A stretch of 20,859 bases of DNA from CS4-C045 sp964347545 (lineage in GTDB: Bacteria > Planctomycetota > Planctomycetia > Pirellulales > UBA7805): positions 1 through 20,859 of the forward strand of contig CAYFZZ010000326.1 of assembly GCA_964347545.1 (NCBI GenBank), written 5' to 3'. This document shows positions 14,592-20,859 of the stretch, piece by piece; positions within the stretch are counted from its first letter, which is position 1; each line of letters opens with the position of its first letter. The position numbers were made by a program, and so were the translations under genes. Under the pieces are notes generated by a model, which saw only the letters and a program-made list of their open reading frames with translations, was not told the DNA's origin and did not search any database.

Positions 14592-15479
14592 ATGTCCGCC
14601 CCCCTGGTGAAAACAGGTGATACCGTGAGCGCCCGGATTCTGGACGGCAAGGCAGTCGCCGCGGAGATCGAAGCAGAAATTGCCGACCAGGCCGTCGAAT
14701 TCATCCAGAACAACGGCGTCCAGCCCTGCCTGGCCGCCGTGCTGGTCGGCGACGATCCGGCCAGCCAGGTTTACATTCGCAACAAGCGCCGAGCTTGCGA
14801 GCGGGCCAATATCGAGAGCCGCCTGTACCGCCTGCCCGCGGACGTCAACGAGGAAGATCTGCTGAAGCAGCTGGCCAAGCTGAACAAGGCGGACGATGTG
14901 CACGGCATTCTGGTCCAGCTGCCTCTGCCCGCTCACATCGACGCAGCGCGGATGCTGCGAGCGGTCAATCCGCTGAAGGACGTCGATGCTTTTCACCCCG
15001 AAAACGTCGGCCGCATCGTCCAGGGCCAGCCGCGGTTTCTGCCCTGCACGCCACACGGCATCCAGCAGCTGTTGGTCCGAGCGGAAATATCCATTGCGGG
15101 CAGCCATGTGGTCGTGGTCGGTCGCAGCGACATCGTCGGCAAACCGTTGGCCAACATGCTGGTCCAACGCGGCATGGACGCCACCGTGACCGTCTGCCAC
15201 AGCCGCACGCGGGACCTGCCCGCCCTCACCCGCCTGGCCGACATCCTGATTGTGGCCATCGGACGTCCCCGCTTTGTAACGGCCGAAATGGTCCGACCGG
15301 GCGCGACCGTGATCGATGTGGGGATCAACCGCACCGAGGAAGGCCTGGTGGGGGATGTCGACTTCGCCGCCGTCAGCGAGGTGGCCGGGGCGATCACGCC
15401 GGTGCCCGGCGGCGTCGGGCCGCTGACCGTCGTGATGCTGCTGTACAACACCCTCCTGGCGGCCCAGCAGGCGGTCTGA
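14592..15479 (+). CDS. folD: Bifunctional methylenetetrahydrofolate dehydrogenase/cyclohydrolase FolD
   Basis: FolD interconverts 5,10-methylene-THF and 10-formyl-THF in cytosolic one-carbon metabolism. The 295 residues show the family motifs: SQVYIRNKRRAC with catalytic Y61 and K65, GILVQLPLPAH, DVDAFHPENVGRI, PCTPHGIQQLL, the nucleotide-binding VVVGRSDIVGKPLANML, VIDVGINR, GDVDF and ITPVPGGVGPLTVVMLLYNT. Two starts compete. The ATG at 14592 sits 8 nt after a TATGAT box. The GTG at 14625 has AGGTGA 4 nt upstream and would begin MSARILDGKAVA, aligning with typical FolD N-termini (284 aa). I report the longer form; the shorter is nearly as likely, and both could be used. Confidence 0.96.
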   Translation: MSAPLVKTGDTVSARILDGKAVAAEIEAEIADQAVEFIQNNGVQPCLAAVLVGDDPASQVYIRNKRRACERANIESRLYRLPADVNEEDLLKQLAKLNKADDVHGILVQLPLPAHIDAARMLRAVNPLKDVDAFHPENVGRIVQGQPRFLPCTPHGIQQLLVRAEISIAGSHVVVVGRSDIVGKPLANMLVQRGMDATVTVCHSRTRDLPALTRLADILIVAIGRPRFVTAEMVRPGATVIDVGINRTEEGLVGDVDFAAVSEVAGAITPVPGGVGPLTVVMLLYNTLLAAQQAV

Positions 15480-15514
15480 CGAGTACCGCCGCAGGCCCCG
15501 CCAGGTGGAAGATC

Positions 15515-15528
15515 GCCAGGCGGCTGGC
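15515..15528. terminator. Possible hairpin between convergent folD and PDZ genes
   Basis: GCCAG (15515-15519), a GCGG loop, and CTGGC (15524-15528) form a short stem in the 53-bp gap between convergent stops. No T-run follows, so terminator activity is doubtful. Confidence 0.2.
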
Positions 15529-15532
15529 CTGG

Positions 15533-16567
15533 TCAGCGATCCGCGTCCTCCTCGCCCTCCGCCTCCTGCAACGCGCCCCGCAACTGCTGTAACTGCCGCT
15601 CGATCGCCTCCAAACGCGCCCCCAACCGGGCCCGCCGGTCCCCGCCGTCCGGGGCCGCGGCCGCCCCCTCCGCCGCCCCCTCCTCTGCCGGCGAGGGCAG
15701 GTCCTCGCCCTCAGGAAGCTGGACCTTCGGCAGATCCACCTCGGCCGGAACCTCGAAAGGCAATTCGATCTCGTCCCGTCCGATCTTCTGCGAGCCCCCC
15801 GCCGACTCGCCCAGCATCCCCTGCACGAACGGGCGGATCATCTCGGGCAGTTTTTCCAACTGCTGGCGATCGATCTCCCACGTCTCTTCGCCGCGGCGGA
15901 CCGTAATCTTCGTCGGCTGATTCCCCTCGCGGGTGACGCTGACCGAAAGGTCCGCCGGCCAGGGCCGATCCTCAGGCCCCGACTCCAGGATCAAGCCGGG
16001 ATGCAGAAACCGCAACCGCAGACGGCGGCGGTTCAGCGGCAGGTCGATGTTCGGATCCAGCCGTTCCATGAATTCGCGCAAAGCCTGCCGGTCCGCCCCC
16101 GGCAAAAAAACGGCTCCCCGCTGCTCTTCCGGACGCACCGCCGGCGTCACCTCCACAATCAGCCGCTCGCCAGCTCGTAAAATCTGCACAGCGACCGGCT
16201 GCCGTCCGTGCCGTCCCAGGTGCTCCATCAGATCCGCAGCCGCAGCCAGCTCCCGCTCGCCGGCCCGCAACAGCACATCGTGCCGCCGGATCCCGGCCGC
16301 CGCGGCCGGGCTGTCGGGCGCCACGTCCGAGACGACCAGGCCCTGGCCGGCGGGGAGCTTCAATTGAGCTCGGAGGGCTTCCGGAGCAGGGTAACAGACG
16401 ACGCCGATCCACAACGGTCCCTCCTGCGGGCCACCCCCGGCGCCGGCCGGCACCACACCCTGCCGGGGCTCGGGCGGAGGCCCAGCGGGATCCTCCGCAC
16501 CCACCGGCACGCCATACGTCCACACGGCCAACACCACCACCCAACTCCCAAGGCTCAATCCACGCAT
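15533..16567 (-). CDS. Secreted PDZ-domain protein
   Basis: This 344-residue protein starts with a signal-peptide-like segment (residues 1-24, ending PVGAED), so it is probably exported. A Pro/Gly-rich linker leads to a PDZ domain at about 54-140 (LVVSDVAPDSPAAAAGIRRHDVLL is the peptide-binding core of DegP/RseP-type PDZ domains). The following 200 residues are acidic and Pro-rich, with no recognisable protease active site. The C-terminus is a short coiled coil (about 315-335: LEAIERQLQQLRGALQEAE). AAGGAG lies 7 nt before the ATG at 16567. It is the third gene after the sigma factor and anti-sigma-like genes, 19 bp behind the latter. An extracytoplasmic adaptor or sensor tied to that pair is plausible. 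Confidence 0.85.
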   Translation of the reverse strand: MRGLSLGSWVVVLAVWTYGVPVGAEDPAGPPPEPRQGVVPAGAGGGPQEGPLWIGVVCYPAPEALRAQLKLPAGQGLVVSDVAPDSPAAAAGIRRHDVLLRAGERELAAAADLMEHLGRHGRQPVAVQILRAGERLIVEVTPAVRPEEQRGAVFLPGADRQALREFMERLDPNIDLPLNRRRLRLRFLHPGLILESGPEDRPWPADLSVSVTREGNQPTKITVRRGEETWEIDRQQLEKLPEMIRPFVQGMLGESAGGSQKIGRDEIELPFEVPAEVDLPKVQLPEGEDLPSPAEEGAAEGAAAAPDGGDRRARLGARLEAIERQLQQLRGALQEAEGEEDADR

Positions 16568-16586
16568 CCCATTCTCCTTACTGACG

Positions 16587-17345
16587 CTATTGGTACTTGC
16601 CTTCCCCTACGAACTGCACGTCGAAATCTTCCACAGGGACCACCACGCGACGGCCGTCAGGCAGATCCAGGGGCACGACGCTCCGCCGCACCCGCACCTG
16701 GTGCCCCAGCTGTTCCAGCAGCTGGCGGATGTGCGGCGGCAAGCCCGGCTGGCGAACCCCGGACCAGACGTCCTGTCCCGAGCGGCCGCCGGTGACGGGC
16801 AAGACCAACCGGGGCGGGGCCGTATCTGGCCCCCGCGGCGGGCCCAACTCGAGCTCGACCGGCTGCCCGACCGGCTGCCCGACCGGCTGCCCGGCCAGCT
16901 GCCCGACCATCGGTTGGGCTCCGCCGTCGGCCGCCAGCGTGGCGCCGGCCTGGGGGCCGACAGAACCCGGGCTGGCCACCGTGCGGTCGTCGCCAGGCCG
17001 CGGCGGCGGCGGGCGAAAGACCAGGCCCACCGAGACCGCCACCAGGAAACAGGCCGCCATGGCCAGCAGGATGCCGGCCGGGCGGAACCAAAAGGTATGT
17101 TTGCGGTCGACCGCCGCCGGGCGGACGGGGTGCGGCCGAGCGGTTTGGGCGACGACCGCGCCCAGTTCGGCCCGCAAGGTCTGAGCTTCGACAAAGGCTA
17201 CCGCGACCTGCCGCCAGCCGTCCGGCACATCGTCCAGCCCCGCCAACAGCTCCCGCTGCTGGTCGTCCGACAACTCCCCATCCACCAGCCGCTCGATCGC
17301 CCGCTGCCAATCCGACCGCTCGGAATCGTGACCAAATTCACCCAT
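16587..17345 (-). CDS. Anti-sigma-factor-like single-pass membrane protein
   Basis: This 252-residue protein has a cytoplasmic N-terminus (1-85) rich in short helices (SDWQRAIERLVDGELSDDQQ), of the kind seen in anti-sigma factors and their zinc-less relatives. One membrane helix lies at about 88-110. The extracytoplasmic part is long and Pro/Gly-rich, with a four-unit repeat (GQL-A, GQP-V, GQP-V, GQP-V; 148-163) and a C-terminal folded piece (RQLLEQLGHQVRVRRSVVPL). No HxxxCxxC anti-sigma zinc motif is visible. It sits 56 bp after the ECF sigma gene and 19 bp before the PDZ gene. That context, plus topology, is the basis for the call; sequence alone does not prove sigma binding. Confidence 0.7.
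   Translation of the reverse strand: MGEFGHDSERSDWQRAIERLVDGELSDDQQRELLAGLDDVPDGWRQVAVAFVEAQTLRAELGAVVAQTARPHPVRPAAVDRKHTFWFRPAGILLAMAACFLVAVSVGLVFRPPPPRPGDDRTVASPGSVGPQAGATLAADGGAQPMVGQLAGQPVGQPVGQPVELELGPPRGPDTAPPRLVLPVTGGRSGQDVWSGVRQPGLPPHIRQLLEQLGHQVRVRRSVVPLDLPDGRRVVVPVEDFDVQFVGEGKYQ
16861..16908. repeat. Four-copy 12-bp in-frame tandem repeat
   Basis: GGCTGCCCGACC occurs twice exactly (16861-16884), followed by GGCTGCCCGGCC and AGCTGCCCGACC. The unit is a multiple of three, so it extends the GQPV repeats of the anti-sigma-like protein without a frameshift. Copy-number variation between strains is likely. Confidence 0.9.
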
Positions 17346-17401
17346 ACTCTTATCCGCTCCTCACCACATGAACCGCTCGTCACCCCACCGACCGCTCGCC
17401 C

Positions 17402-17974
17402 CTAGCCGCTGGCCACCAGATCCACCGCTGCCAGCTGCCGCCGCATCCGTCCCCGAGCTCGATGCAACCTCGCCTCCACCGCGCTCACACTGATGTTCAA
17501 CAAATCCGCCAGCTGCTGGTAACTGTAGTTTTCCGCGTATTTCAACAACAGGATTTCGGCATCCTTCGGCGCCAGGCGGGCCAGGGCTTGACGGACCAGA
17601 CCCCGCCGTTCGTCGGCCAGCAACCACTGCAGCGGATCGGCCGATTGGGGATCGGCCGCCGTCCCCTCCGCCCGCTCGGCATACCGTCGAGCCAGCTTGC
17701 GGCGCCGGCCCATCTTGCGGCGGTACTGCAGCGACTGGGTGACCGCCACGCGGTACAGCCAGGGAGCGACCTTGGTGGCGTCGTGCAGCGGCGCCTGCTG
17801 GCGGACGGCCGCCAGGGCCACCTCCTGCATCACGTCGTCGACGGCCTGGTATTCCCCGACCCTTGCCAGCACCACGCTCCGCAGCCACCGCTGGTGACCA
17901 GCCAGTTCGGCTTGCCAGTCCAGCGACCCGGCGGGGGCTGGTTGGGCCGCAGCGGTTGCTTGCCTCATATCCAT
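17402..17974 (-). CDS. ECF-type RNA polymerase sigma factor
   Basis: This 190-residue protein has the two-domain ECF layout. Sigma region 2 (about 22-90) contains DDVMQEVALAAV and the following PWLYRVAVTQSLQYRRK, the -10-contacting part. Sigma region 4 (about 124-176) contains LARLAPKDAEILLLKYAENY and the helix-turn-helix SYQQLADLLNISVSAVEARLHRARGRMRRQL. Length fits, with a slightly extended Ala/Pro-rich N-terminus. The ATG at 17974 is chosen; an in-frame ATG at 17968 is an alternative. Upstream 80 bp separate it from the ppk1 stop; I see no secure promoter there, although an AAACC...CTATC pair might be a self-recognised ECF site. It is followed by the anti-sigma-like and PDZ genes on the same strand, the usual order for a self-regulated envelope-response unit. 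Confidence 0.92.
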   Translation of the reverse strand: MDMRQATAAAQPAPAGSLDWQAELAGHQRWLRSVVLARVGEYQAVDDVMQEVALAAVRQQAPLHDATKVAPWLYRVAVTQSLQYRRKMGRRRKLARRYAERAEGTAADPQSADPLQWLLADERRGLVRQALARLAPKDAEILLLKYAENYSYQQLADLLNISVSAVEARLHRARGRMRRQLAAVDLVASG

Positions 17975-18054
17975 CCCGTTACCCGATAGTTACCGCCGCG
18001 GTCGGTTTCTTGCGTTGAAAAACGGGCCAGACCGCGTGCCGCCGGATCTGCCTG

Positions 18055-20184
18055 CTAGCTGCCTTCGCTGGGCTGGCGGGTACGCCGCATCAGCACCTCG
18101 TGCGTCCCCCAGGCGACCGGGTCTTGGGGGTCCGCCGGGGGGGTCCGCTGGACGTACGACCCGTCCGGCTGCATGTCCCAGGCCAGCCGCTGGTCGGCCA
18201 GCGAGACCTGCAGGATCTCCCAACATCGCTCGCGGAACTTCCGCGCTTGGATGGGGGCCACGGCCTCCACGCGGTGTTCCAGGTTGCGGACCATCCAGTC
18301 GGCCGACCCGATAAAAAACTGGCCGTCCCGCGGATCTTCGGCGGCGTTGCGGAAGTAGAAGATCCGCGAATGTTCCAGGAACCGCCCCACCACCGAAATC
18401 ACGCGAATCGTGGGGCTCAACGCCGGGTCGCCCGGCCGCAAGACACAGTAGCCGCGGACCAGCAAATCGATCGGCACCCCGGCCTGCGATGCGCGGTAGA
18501 GCGCCTGGATGATATCGGGGTCCTGCAGCTGGTTCATCTTGGCGATGATTTGTGCCGGGCGTCCTTGCTGTTGAGCGATCCTTTCGCCATCGATCATCTC
18601 CAGGAATCGCTGTTTCATGTTCACGGGGGCGACCAGCAACTGGCGGTAATCCTGTTTGGCCGACCGCCCGGTGAGCGAGTGGAACAGCTGGACCACATCC
18701 CGGCTGATTTCGGGCCGGCAGGTGAACAGCCCCAGGTCGGTGTAGACCTTGGCCGTGTGGGGATTGTAATTCCCACTGCCGACGTGCACGTAACTTCGCA
18801 AGCCGTCGGACTCCCGGCGGACGACGATCGTAATCTTCGTGTGCGTTTTGACGCCCAGCACACCGTAGACGACGTGTACTCCGGCGTCTTCCAGAGCGTT
18901 TGCCCAGCGGATATTGCGGTGTTCGTCAAAGCGGGCTTTTAGTTCGACCACGCACGCCACCTGCTTCCCCTGCTCGGCCGCCTGAATCAACAAGGGCAAG
19001 AAGGGGCTGTCATCGCTGGTGCGATAGACGGTCATCTTGATGGCCAGGACGTTTTCGTCCTGGACCGCGGCCCGCACAAAGCGGGCCACCGAGGCGTCAA
19101 AGCTCTCGTAGGGGTGATGGACCATCACATCCCCCGAGCGGATGAGGGCAAAAATGTCGGCGTCTTCGTCCGCCAGCCCCTGGGAAACCGCCGGCGTCCA
19201 ACGAGGATATTTCAAGTCGGGAAAATCGAGCGAGGCGATCTGGCGGAAGTCGGTGTAGTCCAGATCGTCGGGCATCTCGTAGACTTCGTCCGCGGCCGGC
19301 ACCAGTTGTTTGGCCACGATGTCCAACAGCCAGCGGTCCTCGGTCGGCCCGTGCTCGAGGCGGACCACATCCTGCAGCCGCCGCTGGCGGACTTCCTCGG
19401 AGACCATCTCCAGCAAATCCTGGCCTTCCTCCTCGTCCTCGTAATCGATTTCGGCGTTGCGGGTGACGCGCAACGTCATCACGTTCAGGATCGTCATCCC
19501 GGGAAAGAGCACGTCCAGGTTGTGCAGGATCATCTCCCGCAAGCTGACAAACCGCCGTTCTCCCGGCGACGCTGCCGGATCCAGCTCTAACCACTGCGTC
19601 AACAGCTTGGGCACCTTGACACGAGCAAACAGTTTTTCGCCCGTCTCCGGATTCGCCAGGGCCACCGCCAGCGAGACGGACAGATTGGACATGAACGGAA
19701 ACGGATGGCTGGGATCGACCGCCTGGGGGGTGAGAATGGGGTAGACGTCGTTCAGAAAATACGCGTTGGCCCACCGCCGCTCGTCCTCGCCCAACGCTTC
19801 CCAGCTCAGCAGGTGAATCCCGTGAGCGGCCAGTTGCGGACGCAATTGCTCCTGAAAGCAGCGAGCCCGCTCCTGCAACATGGGAACGATCGCTTCGCGA
19901 ATGTTCAGCAGCCGCCGCCCCAACGGCTCGCTGTCCGCATCCCGAGCCGCCTCTTTTTCCGTAAATGTGCGGCGCAACACACCGATCCGCTTCATCACGA
20001 ACTCGTCCAAGTTCGTGGAAAAGATCGTGAGGAACATCAGCCGTTCCAGAAGAGGCGTACGCGCGTCCAACGCCTCGTGCAGCACGCGGCGGTTGAACTG
20101 CAGCCAGCTCAAATCGCGATCGATAAACTCCGGCGAAGAGGCGGCCAGTCCCGTGGTCTCGAACGTGTGCAGGTCTTCCTTCAT
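18055..20184 (-). CDS. ppk1: Polyphosphate kinase 1
   Basis: Ppk1 reversibly polymerises the gamma phosphate of ATP into polyphosphate, and is typically membrane-associated. At 709 residues it matches the family (E. coli 688). The N domain begins EFIDRDLSWLQFNRRVLHEA, followed by FLTIFSTNLDEF. The catalytic pair is visible: H448 in VKTHTK and H467 in YVHVGSGNYNP. They are 19 residues apart, the same spacing as H435 and H454 of the E. coli enzyme. The C-terminal part holds VRGYCVLRPGDPALS, SVVGRFLEHSRIFYF and FFIGSADWMVRNLEHRVEA, all family blocks. The ATG at 20184 lies 6 nt after a TAAAAT box, without a ribosome binding site. It reads toward the sigma-factor gene, 80 bp away, with no gene for an exopolyphosphatase nearby. 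Confidence 0.97.
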   Translation of the reverse strand: MKEDLHTFETTGLAASSPEFIDRDLSWLQFNRRVLHEALDARTPLLERLMFLTIFSTNLDEFVMKRIGVLRRTFTEKEAARDADSEPLGRRLLNIREAIVPMLQERARCFQEQLRPQLAAHGIHLLSWEALGEDERRWANAYFLNDVYPILTPQAVDPSHPFPFMSNLSVSLAVALANPETGEKLFARVKVPKLLTQWLELDPAASPGERRFVSLREMILHNLDVLFPGMTILNVMTLRVTRNAEIDYEDEEEGQDLLEMVSEEVRQRRLQDVVRLEHGPTEDRWLLDIVAKQLVPAADEVYEMPDDLDYTDFRQIASLDFPDLKYPRWTPAVSQGLADEDADIFALIRSGDVMVHHPYESFDASVARFVRAAVQDENVLAIKMTVYRTSDDSPFLPLLIQAAEQGKQVACVVELKARFDEHRNIRWANALEDAGVHVVYGVLGVKTHTKITIVVRRESDGLRSYVHVGSGNYNPHTAKVYTDLGLFTCRPEISRDVVQLFHSLTGRSAKQDYRQLLVAPVNMKQRFLEMIDGERIAQQQGRPAQIIAKMNQLQDPDIIQALYRASQAGVPIDLLVRGYCVLRPGDPALSPTIRVISVVGRFLEHSRIFYFRNAAEDPRDGQFFIGSADWMVRNLEHRVEAVAPIQARKFRERCWEILQVSLADQRLAWDMQPDGSYVQRTPPADPQDPVAWGTHEVLMRRTRQPSEGS

Positions 20185-20190
20185 ACCGCC

Positions 20191-20219
20191 ATTTTACACC
20201 AGGACCACCCGGGTGGGAG
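20191..20219 (-). promoter_or_regulatory. Promoter region of ppk1
   Basis: Minus strand TAAAAT (20191-20196, 5/6 to TATAAT) ends 6 nt before the ATG. A weak CTCCCA (20214-20219) sits 17 bp upstream. A perfect 12-bp palindrome CCACCCGGGTGG (20205-20216) overlaps the spacer and -35 area and could be an operator. Confidence 0.4.
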
Positions 20220-20353
20220 AGGTGCGCAGGAAGGTCCCCCCACCCGTCCGCGGTACCCGCTGGGAGGTTCTTCCGGGAATTTCGCGGGGATCCGCCCGCC
20301 CCACGAGGGCTGATCATGCCTGTCCTTTTTCTGTCGTCCATCCGCGATGCCCC

Positions 20354-20430
20354 TTCTTGTAGGACGGGCACTCCTGCCCGTCCAGAGTGACTTTTCTAGG
20401 GGACGGGCAGGAGTGCCCGTCCTACAAGAA
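20354..20430. repeat. REP-like inverted pair (BIME-like), 30-bp perfect arms
   Basis: Left arm 20354-20383 and right arm 20401-20430 are exact reverse complements over 30 bp, with a 17-nt centre. Each arm is itself a hairpin: GGACGGGCA, a 4-nt loop, and TGCCCGTCC (20362-20383 and 20401-20422), carrying a conserved TTCTTGTA flank. Individually palindromic units in head-to-head pairs are the layout of REP/BIME elements. It lies 30-bp upstream of a RAYT-family gene, the enzyme class thought to mobilise REPs. Confidence 0.88.
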
Positions 20431-20445
20431 AAATTCTTTCTGCGA

Positions 20446-20451
20446 TACAAT
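20446..20451 (+). promoter_or_regulatory. -10 box of the RAYT gene
   Basis: TACAAT (5/6 to TATAAT) ends 8 nt before the GTG at 20460. There is no good -35; the region where it should lie is the outer flank of the REP-like right arm. Confidence 0.35.
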
Positions 20452-20459
20452 GCAAAAAA

Positions 20460-20859
20460 GTGACGTCTGTGGAAACATTTAACCTGCCCTCCCCGCCGCA
20501 TTTTCGCGGGCTTCATCCAGACTTGCCGATCACCGTCTACCATCGCCACTTACCTCACTGGCGGCAGGAAGGGGCCACTTATTTCGTCACCTTCCGATTA
20601 GGGGACGCGTTACCGCAATCAAAGCTGCGGCTTCTCAAACGTACGCGCGAAGAATGGGAACGCACTCATCCGCCACCGCGTGATGATCAAGCCTGGATCG
20701 CGTACGCCCAAGAAGTAACGAATTGCGCCGAAAGGTGGCTCGATGAGGGATATGGTACCTGCCACTTTCTAGAGCGACGTTGGTGCGATGACCTCCGTGA
20801 TCGGCTCGACCATTTTCAGGGTCAACGATATTTTATTTCGTGTTGGTCAATTATGCCCA
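20460..20859 (+). CDS. REP-associated tyrosine transposase (RAYT, Y1_Tnp-like), 3' end outside window
   Basis: The frame is open from the start to the window edge (133 codons). The visible N-terminal part has PDLPITVYHRHLPHWRQEGA, then TYFVTFRLGDALPQSKLRLL, EEWERTHPPP, AERWLDEGYGTCHFLE and HFQGQRYFISCWSIMP. This is the order of blocks of RAYT/TnpA_REP proteins, in which 'W.VMPNHVH' follows; the sequence stops just before the metal-binding HxH and the catalytic Tyr. The enzyme class is a single-strand DNA transposase related to IS200/IS605 Y1 enzymes. The start is GTG at 20460, or GTG at 20469; neither has a ribosome binding site. Base composition is less GC-rich than the neighbours, consistent with acquisition. 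Whether the gene is intact cannot be seen. Confidence 0.85.
   Translation, partial: MTSVETFNLPSPPHFRGLHPDLPITVYHRHLPHWRQEGATYFVTFRLGDALPQSKLRLLKRTREEWERTHPPPRDDQAWIAYAQEVTNCAERWLDEGYGTCHFLERRWCDDLRDRLDHFQGQRYFISCWSIMP

Noticed and set aside
17990..18050. T5 run downstream of ppk1 as an intrinsic terminator
   Set aside because: I could not form a convincing stem directly before the T-run on the minus strand.
1..20859. CRISPR array, prophage or defence island
   Set aside because: No spaced direct repeats, no phage structural or defence-type genes; the only mobile-type signal is the REP/RAYT at the right edge.

Overview
The window reads as chromosomal DNA of a GC-rich bacterium, most likely a planctomycete of the Pirellula type. 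That placement is an inference. It rests on the style of the proteins: Pro-linker and coiled-coil hypotheticals, a Ser/Thr kinase, an ECF sigma/anti-sigma/PDZ cassette, a DUF58/BatA-like pair, and a REP-type palindrome beside a RAYT-family gene. No rRNA or other marker is present to confirm it. Coding density is high, and GC-driven antisense reading frames are abundant and were discarded.

Layout. Positions 1-829 hold the 3' part of a Pro-rich hypothetical (+). Positions 910-1365 encode a DCC/DUF393 thiol-oxidoreductase-like protein (-), divergent from a membrane coiled-coil protein with DnaJ-like zinc-knuckle repeats (1498-3189, +). A two-TM small protein lies at 3200-3451 (-). A gene-poor stretch (3452-4062) leads to a TATAAT promoter and a REC-like/PAS/GAF/REC signalling protein (4063-5781), followed by a membrane-anchored metallophosphoesterase (5839-7014). 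A six-gene minus-strand cluster runs from 13799 down to 6962: Ser/Thr kinase, diacylglycerol-kinase-like lipid kinase, RlmN, DUF58 protein, BatA-like vWA protein and a SAM methyltransferase. Spacing is 24, 24, 8 and -1 bp for the first five genes. Divergent from it are pgpA (14037-14582) and folD (14592-15479). Then come three minus-strand genes read as ECF sigma, anti-sigma-like protein and secreted PDZ protein (17974 down to 15533). Polyphosphate kinase (20184 down to 18055) follows. The right edge holds a perfect 30-bp inverted pair of REP-like hairpins and the start of a RAYT transposase-like gene cut by the window end.

How the genes may relate. DUF58 and BatA-like proteins belong to a known envelope-linked vWA gene set. 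PgpA and the lipid kinase both act on phospholipid head-group metabolism, RlmN on rRNA, FolD on one-carbon metabolism and Ppk1 on phosphate storage. The sigma/anti-sigma/PDZ trio looks like one envelope-sensing unit. A recurrent regulatory theme is visible: several genes (kinase, lipid kinase, pgpA, folD, ppk1, RAYT) have a good -10 hexamer only 6-8 nt before the start codon and no evident Shine-Dalgarno site, suggesting leaderless transcripts. Other genes (DCC protein, small membrane protein, PDZ protein) have clear GGAG-type ribosome binding sites. No dedicated defence island, CRISPR array, prophage or tRNA was found.
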